Assembly (NCBI RefSeq): GCF_003996965.1
Contig: NZ_QWDM01000014.1
Coordinates: forward strand, 62,001 to 126,000
Reading direction: 5' to 3'
Length of the DNA: 64,000 nt
Source of the DNA: Flavobacterium cupreum
GTDB lineage: Bacteria > Bacteroidota > Bacteroidia > Flavobacteriales > Flavobacteriaceae
In this document: positions 1-6,660 of the stretch, piece after piece
Layout of the letters: the number at the start of each line of letters is the position of its first letter
Position numbering within the stretch: position 1 is the first letter of the stretch
Made by a program: the position numbers and the translations under genes
The notes under the pieces: model-generated
The model's input: only the letters and a program-made list of their open reading frames with translations
What the model was told of the DNA's origin: nothing
Database searches by the model: none

Positions 1-345
1 TGTTTTTTCTAACTCAGAAATGAAACCGTAATTTTCCTTATTGTCTTCCTGCCAGCACGTATCCGCTCCGGTGTGACACGTTGGCCCAACAGGTTTCGCC
101 TGAATCAGAAGTGTATCGCCATCGCAGTCGTTTTTAATATCCACCAGGTTCAAAAAGTTACCACTCTCCTCGCCTTTTGTCCAAAGCCTTTGTTTGGAAC
201 GGCTGAAAAAAGTTACTTTTTGTGTTTCTATTGTTTTTTGAAGCGATTCTTCGTTCATATACCCCAGCATCAAAACATTTTTTGTTTCTGAATCCTGAAT
301 AATTGCCGGAATTAATCCGTGGGCACTTTTTATATCTATGTTCAT
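1..345 (-). CDS. hisI: HisIE, phosphoribosyl-AMP cyclohydrolase / phosphoribosyl-ATP pyrophosphatase (3' end outside window)
   Basis: Catalyses early histidine-pathway steps: hydrolysis of the phosphoribosyl-AMP ring and, if the C-terminal HisE domain is present beyond the edge, removal of pyrophosphate from phosphoribosyl-ATP. Reading down from ATG at 345 gives 115 codons with no stop. The HisI signature is clear: RSKQRLWTKGEESGN at residues 49-63, metal-binding DCDGD at 73-77, and three cysteines C74, C90 and C97 with the 16/7 spacing of the family's zinc site (GPTCHTG at 87-93). It is the last gene of the his operon visible here, 171 bp downstream of hisF. HisI is certain. Fusion to HisE is inferred from related genomes and cannot be seen. 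Confidence 0.93.
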   Translation of the reverse strand, partial: MNIDIKSAHGLIPAIIQDSETKNVLMLGYMNEESLQKTIETQKVTFFSRSKQRLWTKGEESGNFLNLVDIKNDCDGDTLLIQAKPVGPTCHTGADTCWQEDNKENYGFISELEKT

Positions 346-516
346 TTTTATTTTTTATTTTAGAGTTCAGATTTTAGATTGCTGCGCTCTGTTGTTGTTG
401 TTTTTAATTAGAGTCAAGAGCCAAGATTAAAGAGCCAAGAGTTGTATTCTCTTTCCCCTCTTTTCTTTCCCTTATTTTCTTTCCTCTATTCTCTTTATTC
501 TATTCTCTTTCCCTCT
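346..516. repeat. hisF-hisIE spacer with repeat-derived sequence
   Basis: This 171-bp spacer has no ORF. It holds an AGATTTTAGATT phrase (about 370-380) of a type seen in other spacers here, a direct repeat AGAGCCAAGA-like (410-440), and a long pyrimidine tract of CTCTTT/TATTCT words (450-519) that runs into the hisF stop codon. The tract resembles the 14-bp repeat found after hisD. Confidence 0.5.
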
Positions 517-1272
517 CTACAGTCTAACCTCAATATCATTCTTCCGTAATTCTTCTTTCAAAGCTTTGATTTCGATCTCTTTAAAGTGAAAAACACTCGC
601 AGCCAGCGCGGCATCAGCTTTTCCAACTTTAAATGAATCCACAAAATGCTGTATGTTTCCTGCACCTCCGGAAGCAATTATCGGAATATTGACCAGTTCT
701 GACAATTTAGCCAAAGCTTCATCTGCAAAACCGTTTTTAGTCCCGTCATTATCCATTGAAGTGAATAAAATCTCTCCCGCACCGCGTTCAGCGACTTCTA
801 CTGCCCAATCGAAGAGGTTTAGTTCTGTTGGTACTTTTCCTCCCACTAAATGTACGATCCATTGGCCGTTAATTTGCTTGGCATCGATGGCCACCACAAC
901 ACACTGGCTTCCGAATTTCTGGGCTAAATCATTGATCAGCTGCGGATTTTTGACTGCCGATGAATTGATTGAAACCTTGTCGGCTCCGTTATTCAAAAGG
1001 ATTTCAACGTCCTCTACAGACGAAATTCCACCTCCGACCGTAAACGGAATATTGATTTTTTCAGCGACACGTCGCACCATGTTGACCAATGTTTTTCTGC
1101 GTTCTTCGGTAGCTGAAATATCGAGGAAAACCAATTCATCGGCGCCTTCAGCCGAGTAAATTTCCGCCAGTTCTACCGGATCTCCGGCATCGCGCAGGTC
1201 CACAAAATTAACACCTTTAACGGTTCTACCGTTTTTGATATCAAGGCAGGGTATGATTCTTTTTGCTAACAT
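517..1272 (-). CDS. hisF: Imidazole glycerol phosphate synthase, cyclase subunit HisF
   Basis: HisF is the cyclase half of the HisH-HisF glutamine amidotransferase. It uses ammonia channelled from HisH to turn PRFAR into imidazole glycerol phosphate and AICAR. The 251-residue length is normal. The (beta-alpha)8 barrel signature is present: IIPCLDIKNGR with catalytic D11, D130 in VVVAIDAK, phosphate-binding GGGIS near 80-84 and SGGAG near the C terminus. Its partner hisH is two genes upstream in the same operon. The upstream spacer carries two hairpin-repeat copies. Confidence 0.98.
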   Translation of the reverse strand: MLAKRIIPCLDIKNGRTVKGVNFVDLRDAGDPVELAEIYSAEGADELVFLDISATEERRKTLVNMVRRVAEKINIPFTVGGGISSVEDVEILLNNGADKVSINSSAVKNPQLINDLAQKFGSQCVVVAIDAKQINGQWIVHLVGGKVPTELNLFDWAVEVAERGAGEILFTSMDNDGTKNGFADEALAKLSELVNIPIIASGGAGNIQHFVDSFKVGKADAALAASVFHFKEIEIKALKEELRKNDIEVRL

Positions 1273-1274
1273 TA

Positions 1275-1463
1275 TTTTAATGTGTTAATGGGAAAATTAG
1301 AGAATTAGACAATTAGAAAATTTCTGCACAACGCTAAAAATTATCTAATTTTCTAATTGACATATTATCTATTATTTTTAATGTGCTAATGAGAAAATTT
1401 GATAATTGGATAATTTTCACACAATCCTAAAAATTATCTAATTTTCTAATTGACATATTATCT
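1275..1463. repeat. Two copies of an AT-rich hairpin unit between hisF and the NIPSNAP-like gene
   Basis: Copy 1 is 1275-1370 and copy 2 is 1375-1463. Each begins TTTTAATGTG(T/C)TAATG, contains GAAAATT/GATAATT words, a short unique loop, and ends in TTATCTAATTTTCTAATTG then CATATTATCT. The 5' and 3' parts are inverted repeats of each other, so each copy can fold into a long AT-rich hairpin. Copies 3 and 4 lie at 1781-1884 and 1890-1970. Confidence 0.75.
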
Positions 1464-1466
1464 AAT

Positions 1467-1778
1467 TTATTTAAATACCGGACGCAAAAACGTTCTTTCA
1501 TAACTTATGATACATCTTGTATCTTCGGCAATTTTAAAAGCTTCCACACATTCTTTATCGTCTTTTGAGAACATCTTTTTTCTGTAATTTTCATAATCCG
1601 TTAAACTTGGAAAAGAAAATAAAGCATAAGCAATATTATTGGCTCCTTCCGAAGGCATAAAATAACCGTGATGCTGACCTCCTAAGCGATTTACAATTTT
1701 GATCCATCGCTTGCTGTAGTCTTCAAAAGCCTCTAATTGATAAGGGTCTATAATGTATTTTAAGTGACAAGTTATCAT
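1467..1778 (-). CDS. NIPSNAP-like small protein inside the his operon
   Basis: This 103-residue soluble protein has the look of the NIPSNAP/dimeric alpha-beta-barrel group: CHLKYIIDPYQLEAFEDYS at the N terminus, a central GGQHHGYFMPSEG, and a late YENYRKKM segment. No catalytic residues can be assigned. It sits between hisA and hisF in the same orientation and is flanked on both sides by copies of the same hairpin repeat. No role in histidine synthesis is known for this family, so the location suggests insertion or hitch-hiking in the operon. The family call is from overall sequence look; function is unknown. Confidence 0.8.
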   Translation of the reverse strand: MITCHLKYIIDPYQLEAFEDYSKRWIKIVNRLGGQHHGYFMPSEGANNIAYALFSFPSLTDYENYRKKMFSKDDKECVEAFKIAEDTRCIISYERTFLRPVFK

Positions 1779-1780
1779 TA

Positions 1781-1970
1781 TTTTTAATGTTTTTTTAATT
1801 AGAAAATTAGAGAATTTGATAATTTAGATAATTTCAGCGTAATGCAAAAAAAAATTATCTAATTATCTAATTGACATATTTTCTAATTATTTTTAATGTG
1901 TTAATGAGAGAATTTGATAATTAGATAATTTCAGCGTAATGCAAAAAATTATCTAATTGACATATTATCT
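1781..1970. repeat. Two further copies of the hairpin unit between the NIPSNAP-like gene and hisA
   Basis: Copy 3 is 1781-1884 and copy 4 is 1890-1970. Both share the TTTTTAATGT start, the loop word TCAGCGTAATGC and the ending AATTATCTAATTGACATAT. Copy 4 runs into the coding end of hisA: the final Arg codon and stop of hisA (1965-1970) are repeat sequence. Confidence 0.75.
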
Positions 1971-2717
1971 AATTATAAAATTCTCCAGTTGTTTCAGGCT
2001 AATTCTGCCTTCGTAAATTGCTTTCCCGATTATCGTTCCTTCACAGCCTAATTCGGCTAATTTAGGCAATTCATCGAAAGTTGAAATTCCGCCGGACGCG
2101 ATTAGTCTGACTTTTTTGGTGATTGTTTTATCGTCTGTAATTATTGTAGCCTGATCTAAAATCTTTTCATACAAATCGAAACTTGGACCTTCCAGCATTC
2201 CGTCTTTTGCAATGTCAGTACAAATAACATACTGAATTCCTTTATTCATGTATTCCTTAATAAACGGGATCAAATCTTCGTCTGAATCTTCTAACCAGCC
2301 TGAAATAGCTACTTTTTCCTCTTTGGCGTCAGCACCCAAAATAATTTTATCTGAGCCATATTCTGCTATCCATTTTTCGAAAATGGTCCTGTTTTTTACG
2401 GCAATACTTCCGCCCGTGATTTGGCTTGCACCGCTTTCAAAAGCAATTCTTAAATCGTCATCTGATTTTAAACCGCCTCCAAAATCAATTTGCAAGCTTG
2501 TTTGCGTCGCTATTTGTTCCAGAATTTTATAATTGACAATTTTACTCGATTTTGCACCGTCCAGATCCACTAAATGAAGGTATTCGATTCCGTGTGCTTC
2601 AAATGATTTTGCTACTTCAAGCGGGTTTTCATTGTAAATAATCTTGGTGTTATAATCTCCTTTTGACAAGCGGACACATTTTCCGTCAATGATATCTATG
2701 GCCGGTATTATTCTCAT
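1965..2717 (-). CDS. hisA: ProFAR isomerase HisA
   Basis: HisA converts ProFAR to PRFAR by an Amadori rearrangement, the step before HisF/HisH. The protein has 250 residues and the paralogous HisA/HisF barrel fold. Catalytic acid/base aspartates are D8 in MRIIPAIDIIDG and D130 in LGADAKEEK. Phosphate loops are DFGGGL (78-83) and ASGGIS near the C terminus. It is separated from hisH by 87 bp and from the NIPSNAP-like gene by a repeat-filled spacer. The last two codons lie inside a repeat copy (1890-1970), so the C-terminal residue may be lineage-specific. Confidence 0.98.
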   Translation of the reverse strand: MRIIPAIDIIDGKCVRLSKGDYNTKIIYNENPLEVAKSFEAHGIEYLHLVDLDGAKSSKIVNYKILEQIATQTSLQIDFGGGLKSDDDLRIAFESGASQITGGSIAVKNRTIFEKWIAEYGSDKIILGADAKEEKVAISGWLEDSDEDLIPFIKEYMNKGIQYVICTDIAKDGMLEGPSFDLYEKILDQATIITDDKTITKKVRLIASGGISTFDELPKLAELGCEGTIIGKAIYEGRISLKQLENFIIR

Positions 2718-2804
2718 GTTTTGCTATTTTAGAATTCAGATTTTAGATTTTAGATTTTTCTGAATTTGATATTTTGATTGAATTTAGACTTGAAATTTTG
2801 ATTT
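2718..2804. repeat. hisA-hisH spacer with AGATTTTAGATT-type repeat
   Basis: This 87-bp spacer is made almost wholly of the words CAGATTTTAGATTTTAGATT and TTTGATTGAATTTAGACTTG. The same vocabulary recurs at 361-380, 3405-3440 and 39080-39200, so this is a dispersed spacer family and not chance AT richness. Confidence 0.5.
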
Positions 2805-3398
2805 TTAAGTATTGGAATTTAATTTTAGAAAGTTCTCCAGTATTTTCTCCCCGACAGCCCCGCTTTTTTCCGGATGAAACTGCGTTCCGTAAAAATTATC
2901 TTTTTGCAAAGCCGATGCGTATTCCAGCTCATAATTGGTTGTCGCAATGGCTTCATCGCAGTTCGGGGCGTAAAAACTGTGTACTAAATACATAAATTCA
3001 TTTTCGGGAATGTCCTTAAATATATCTGATTTTAAATTATAAATCTGATTCCAGCCCATTTGTGGCACTTTTACAGTTGGCGTAAATTTAATCACATCCA
3101 CATCAAAAATTCCCAGACCTTTGGTATTTCCTTCTTCAGAAGATTTGCACATCAACTGCATTCCCAGGCAAATGCCCAAAACAGGTTGTTTCAAATTCGG
3201 AATCAAACTGTCCAGACCGCTTTCAGTCAGTTTTTTCATGGCAGAGCTTGCCTCGCCAACTCCGGGGAAAATTACCTTATCTGCCGTCTGGATTTCTTGT
3301 GGATTATTGCTCAAAACAGCCTTAAAACCCAATCGTTCAATCGCAAACATAATGCTTTGAATATTTCCTGCTCCGTAATTTATGATTACTATTTTCAA
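2805..3398 (-). CDS. hisH: Imidazole glycerol phosphate synthase, glutaminase subunit HisH
   Basis: HisH is the class I glutamine amidotransferase subunit that hydrolyses glutamine and passes ammonia to HisF. The 197 residues match the family. The triad is visible: nucleophile C77 in VLGICLGMQLM, H175 and E177 in GTQFHPEKSG. The oxyanion strand PGVGEA is at 45-50. It lies upstream of hisA in the operon. The 73-bp spacer above it contains an inverted AGATTTTAGATTC/GTCTAAAAGC repeat. Confidence 0.98.
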   Translation of the reverse strand: MKIVIINYGAGNIQSIMFAIERLGFKAVLSNNPQEIQTADKVIFPGVGEASSAMKKLTESGLDSLIPNLKQPVLGICLGMQLMCKSSEEGNTKGLGIFDVDVIKFTPTVKVPQMGWNQIYNLKSDIFKDIPENEFMYLVHSFYAPNCDEAIATTNYELEYASALQKDNFYGTQFHPEKSGAVGEKILENFLKLNSNT

Positions 3399-3471
3399 TT
3401 TATTTAGATTTTGGATTTAGATTTTAGATTCAAAGTCTAAAAGCTAAAACGATATAATTAATGCTTTTTCT

Positions 3472-3822
3472 TTACAAATCGGTATAATGGGCGATCATCC
3501 TGTTTACCAGTCCGTTTTCATTAAAAAACATGACTTCGATAGCCATTTTGTTCATCACTGATTTGTAATAAAGTGCCACAGAGTCCACTCCTGATGTCAC
3601 TTCTTTCAATTCAAAATACAAATCCGGAATTTTCTGTAACGCTTTCTCCCAATACCCCCTTACCTGTTCTTTTCCCTGCAGCGAACCACTCTCAATTCCT
3701 CCCGCGAGTTTTATCATCGGTGTCGTGATTTCGATATCTTCTGAATAATGTTTCATGATCTCTTCTAAATCATGCGAATTCCAGGATTTAATCCATTGTT
3801 CTGCAAATTTTTTGGCTTCCAT
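3472..3822 (-). CDS. NTF2-like (SnoaL-type) small protein inside the his operon
   Basis: This 116-residue protein has the NTF2-like cone-fold pattern: an N-terminal helix AKKFAEQWIKSWNSHDLEEI, then HYSEDIEITTPM, a RGYWEKALQKIPDLYFEL segment and a final strand ending IAHYTDL. Members of this fold bind small ligands or act as isomerases or polyketide cyclases, but no active-site residues can be assigned. It is encoded between hisB and hisH in the operon orientation. It has no known place in histidine synthesis and is probably a passenger gene. The fold call is fairly secure; function is unknown. Confidence 0.85.
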   Translation of the reverse strand: MEAKKFAEQWIKSWNSHDLEEIMKHYSEDIEITTPMIKLAGGIESGSLQGKEQVRGYWEKALQKIPDLYFELKEVTSGVDSVALYYKSVMNKMAIEVMFFNENGLVNRMIAHYTDL

Positions 3823-3828
3823 TTTTTT

Positions 3829-4012
3829 TTTGTTTCAGGTTTCATGTTTTAGGTTTCAGGTTGCTTTTTTTTTGAACATAGTTTAAACGCAGGGCGTGCT
3901 GAGTTTTTCGCGATGTTCGCAAGGAATAACCTGGTGTTCGTTCGTAGCGTTACTTTTGTGAACTTTGCGGTTACGTACACAACGCAAGAAAACCTGAAAC
4001 CTGAAACTTTTT
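3829..4012. repeat. hisB to NTF2-like-gene spacer bounded by GTTTCAGGTTTC inverted repeats
   Basis: Arm 1 (3832-3862) reads GTTTCAGGTTTCATG followed by TTTTAGGTTTCAGGTT. Arm 2 (3991-4007) is its inverted copy AACCTGAAACCTGAAAC. Between them lies a more GC-rich stretch (3890-3985) with its own repeat-like words such as TTTTCGCGATGTTCGCAAGG. Related GTTTCAGGTTT arms occur at 18991-19016, 55710-55768 and 58988-59039. Confidence 0.65.
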
Positions 4013-4013
4013 T

Positions 4014-5150
4014 TTACAACATGCCTTTCGTTGAAGGTAAAATCATCTTTTCTGTATCTCTTTTTACGGCTACTTTTATTGCTTTGGCGAAAGCTTTAAA
4101 AATTGCCTCAATTTTGTGGTGTTCGTTGGTTCCTTCCGCCTTTATATTGATATTGGCTTTGGCGCCGTCTGAGAATGATTTAAAAAAATGATAAAACATC
4201 TCTGTTGGCATTTTACCGACCATTTCACGTTTGAATTCGGTTTCCCAAACCAGCCAGTTTCTTCCGCCAAAATCAATTGCCACTTGTGCCAGACAATCGT
4301 CCATTGGAAGGCAGAAACCATAACGTTCAATTCCTAATTTATTTCCTAACGCTTTTGCGAAAACTTCGCCCAGCGCAATGGCAGTATCTTCGATAGTATG
4401 GTGTTCATCGACTTCGAGATCCCCTTTTACACGAATTTCCAGATCCATTTGACCGTGACGCGAAATCTGGTCGAGCATGTGATCAAAAAAGGCAATTCCG
4501 GTTTCGATTTTACTTTTCCCTGTTCCGTCAAGGTTTAAATCGATAAAAATATCGGTTTCATTGGTTTTACGGGTTATTGACGCCGAACGGGCTTCTAATT
4601 TTAAGAACTCATAAATTCTTTTCCAGTCTGTTGTCTGCAGAATAACGGTTTCGTCTAATTCTTCACGTTTAGATGAAATTTCACTGCTTCCCGCTCCGTC
4701 GGTGGTATTCATGAAAATGGCTTTGGCTCCCAGGTTTTTCGCCAGTTCAACATCGGTTAAACGGTCTCCTAAAACAAAAGAATTTTCGAGATCATACTCC
4801 GGATTATTCAGATATTTGGTCAGCATTCCGGTTCTTGGCTTGCGTGTTGGCGCATTATCTTCGGGAAAAGACCGGTCTACAAAAATTTCATCAAACAAAA
4901 CACCTTCGTTTTCAAAGGCTTTTAAAATAAAATTCTGTGTTGGCCAAAACGTGTCTTCCGGAAAACTATCGGTTCCCAGCCCGTCCTGATTGGTTACCAT
5001 TGCCAGCTCGTAATCTAATTCACCGGCAATTTTAGACAGATACTGAAAGGCTTTTGGGTAAAATTCCAGTTTATCCAGACTGTCTAATTGTAAATTTTCA
5101 GGTTCTAAAACAATCGTTCCGTCACGATCGATAAAAAGTACTTTTTTCAT
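4014..5150 (-). CDS. hisB: Bifunctional histidinol-phosphatase / imidazoleglycerol-phosphate dehydratase HisB
   Basis: Two enzymes of histidine synthesis in one 378-residue chain. Residues 1-165 are a HAD phosphatase (nucleophile and acid D8 and D10 in FIDRDGTIV; late motif VLGDRLTDVELA). Residues about 188-378 are the dehydratase, with its manganese-binding signatures FFDHMLDQISRHG (221-233), DEHHTIEDTA (248-257) and NEHHKIEAIFKAF near the C terminus. The length is near that of other fused HisB proteins. The loop before TRKPRTGM, which in E. coli HisB holds a Cys/His zinc site, has no Cys or His here (RSFPEDNAPTRKP, 93-105). It precedes an NTF2-like gene in the operon. Confidence 0.97.
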   Translation of the reverse strand: MKKVLFIDRDGTIVLEPENLQLDSLDKLEFYPKAFQYLSKIAGELDYELAMVTNQDGLGTDSFPEDTFWPTQNFILKAFENEGVLFDEIFVDRSFPEDNAPTRKPRTGMLTKYLNNPEYDLENSFVLGDRLTDVELAKNLGAKAIFMNTTDGAGSSEISSKREELDETVILQTTDWKRIYEFLKLEARSASITRKTNETDIFIDLNLDGTGKSKIETGIAFFDHMLDQISRHGQMDLEIRVKGDLEVDEHHTIEDTAIALGEVFAKALGNKLGIERYGFCLPMDDCLAQVAIDFGGRNWLVWETEFKREMVGKMPTEMFYHFFKSFSDGAKANINIKAEGTNEHHKIEAIFKAFAKAIKVAVKRDTEKMILPSTKGML

Positions 5151-5420
5151 ATTTTAATTATATTTTGGGCGTGTCCCTCCGGGTCGGGCTTTCGGCTATG
5201 TCTTTTGTTTCGTTTCTCTTCACAAAAGGATACCGCCTCTATCCCTCACGCAAAACGGTTCTTGAGATATTTTTTCTTTACCACAAATTACACGAATTCT
5301 CACTAATTCAATTCGTGGTAATTCTTGTACTTTGTGGCTAAGAATCATTTAATGCTTTTAATTTTTGGCAAATAACTTAGCGTTGTTAGGGAATTCCCTG
5401 CAGCCTTTACGGCTAAACTT
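5151..5420. repeat. hisC-hisB spacer: composite of at least two dispersed-repeat types
   Basis: This 270-bp spacer has no plausible gene. 5163-5260 is a GC-richer segment (CTCCGGGTCGGGCTTTCGGC, then CTCTATCCCTCACGC) unlike the surrounding AT-rich DNA. 5281-5337 is an imperfect hairpin whose arms begin CCACAAATTACACGAATT and end CTTTGTGG. From memory, both phrase types are common dispersed spacer sequences in Flavobacterium genomes; only single copies are visible here. Confidence 0.55.
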
Positions 5421-6467
5421 TTAATTCAGCAACTTCAATTCTTTAATCAAAACTGCATTTTCTTCCGGAATTCCAATGGTAAAACGGAGACAGTTTTCAC
5501 ATAAGGGCTGCGTTGTTCTGTTGCGAATTACGATTCCTTTGGCGATTAACTGATCATATCTTTTATTGGCATCGTCCACTTTTACCAGAACAAAATTAGC
5601 TTCTGTCGGATATACTTTTTTCACAAAAATTACTTCCAGTAATACTTTAAGTAATTCTTCTCTTTGCTCAATAATAGAAGTTATTTCCTCTTTTATTTTG
5701 TCTGAATCCTTCAAGCGTTCGATGGCTCTTTGCTGTGTAAGTTCGTTAACATTGTAAGGTGGTTTGATTTTGTTTAAAACCGAAATTACCGCTTCAGATG
5801 CATAACAAATTCCCAAACGAATTCCGGCGAGACCATAGGCTTTGGAGAGCGTTTGCGTAATCACCAGATTTGGATATTCGTCGATTTCTGTCAACCAGCT
5901 TTCTTTTTCTGAGAAATCAATATAGGCTTCATCAATAACCACCAGACCTTTAAAATTCTGAAGCAATGTCACGACGCTTTCATCTGAAAAAGAATTTCCG
6001 GTTGGATTATTGGGGGAGCATAAAAAAATGATTTTGGTGTTGTCATCAACAGCATCCAGTATTTTTTCTACCTGTGGCTGAAAATCTGCCGCAAGCAAAA
6101 CCTCCCTGTTTTCTACCGCATTTATATTCGCGAGAACACTATACATTCCGTATGTTGGTGGTAAAGAAATAATATTATCTGTTTTTGGTTCGCAAAAAGC
6201 TCTGAAAAGTAAATCCAAAACTTCATCGCTTCCGTTTCCTAATAAAATATTACTCGATTTTACGCTATTATTTTTGGCTAAAATTGCTTTGACCGAGTTT
6301 TGCTGCGGATCCGGATAACGATTTACTCCATTCTGAAACGGATTTTCATTCGCATCCAGAAAAATCATGTCGGCAGTATCAAAATCCTCAAATTCATCAC
6401 GCGCTGACGAATACGGTTTTAAAGATTTTACGTTTTCTCTAGTTATTGTATTTATGTCGAATTTCAT
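5421..6467 (-). CDS. hisC: Histidinol-phosphate aminotransferase HisC
   Basis: HisC transaminates imidazole acetol phosphate to histidinol phosphate with glutamate. It is a fold-type I PLP enzyme of 348 residues. Visible motifs are NENPFQNGVNRYPD (40-53), GNGSDEVLD (78-86), the SPNNPTGN loop (151-158), VVIDEAYIDF with the cofactor Asp (176-185), and Schiff-base lysine K209 in TLSKAYGLAGIRLG. The late substrate-phosphate arginine region is LRFTIGIPEEN. It lies between hisD and hisB in the operon. The repeat-filled spacers on both sides are unusually long for a his operon. Confidence 0.97.
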   Translation of the reverse strand: MKFDINTITRENVKSLKPYSSARDEFEDFDTADMIFLDANENPFQNGVNRYPDPQQNSVKAILAKNNSVKSSNILLGNGSDEVLDLLFRAFCEPKTDNIISLPPTYGMYSVLANINAVENREVLLAADFQPQVEKILDAVDDNTKIIFLCSPNNPTGNSFSDESVVTLLQNFKGLVVIDEAYIDFSEKESWLTEIDEYPNLVITQTLSKAYGLAGIRLGICYASEAVISVLNKIKPPYNVNELTQQRAIERLKDSDKIKEEITSIIEQREELLKVLLEVIFVKKVYPTEANFVLVKVDDANKRYDQLIAKGIVIRNRTTQPLCENCLRFTIGIPEENAVLIKELKLLN

Positions 6468-6477
6468 TGTCTTAATT

Positions 6478-6660
6478 TTTGGAATAAAGAGTATAGAGCA
6501 AAGAATAAAGAGAATAGACTTCTCATTTTATCTTTAAATCTACATTCGTTACTCTACATTCTTTTTTCTTGATTCTACACTCTTTATTCTATACTCTTTA
6601 TTCTATACTCTTTATTCTATACTCTTTATTCTAAACTCTTTATTCTAAACTCTTTAATCT
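6478..6660. repeat. 14-bp tandem repeat and inverted partner crossing the hisD stop codon
   Basis: Five full copies plus part of a sixth of ACTCTTTATTCTAT (last ones ACTCTTTATTCTAA) occupy 6579-6660. An inverted copy, AATAAAGAGTATAGAGC and related words, lies at 6482-6520, so the spacer can fold into a long hairpin. The hisD stop codon (6640-6642) and its last codons, Lys-Ser-Leu-Glu, are inside the array. Related words occur at 484-519 and 63958-63994. Confidence 0.85.

Noticed and set aside
653..1159. A long plus-strand reading opposite hisF (168 codons)
   Set aside because: It mirrors hisF codon structure and has no start signal or recognisable protein; hisF is certain.
2774..2995. Plus-strand ORF opposite hisH
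   Set aside because: Shadow frame of hisH with no promoter and no family resemblance.
6579..6660. Possible CRISPR-like direct repeats after hisD
   Set aside because: The units abut with no spacers and are only 14 bp, so it is a simple tandem repeat.
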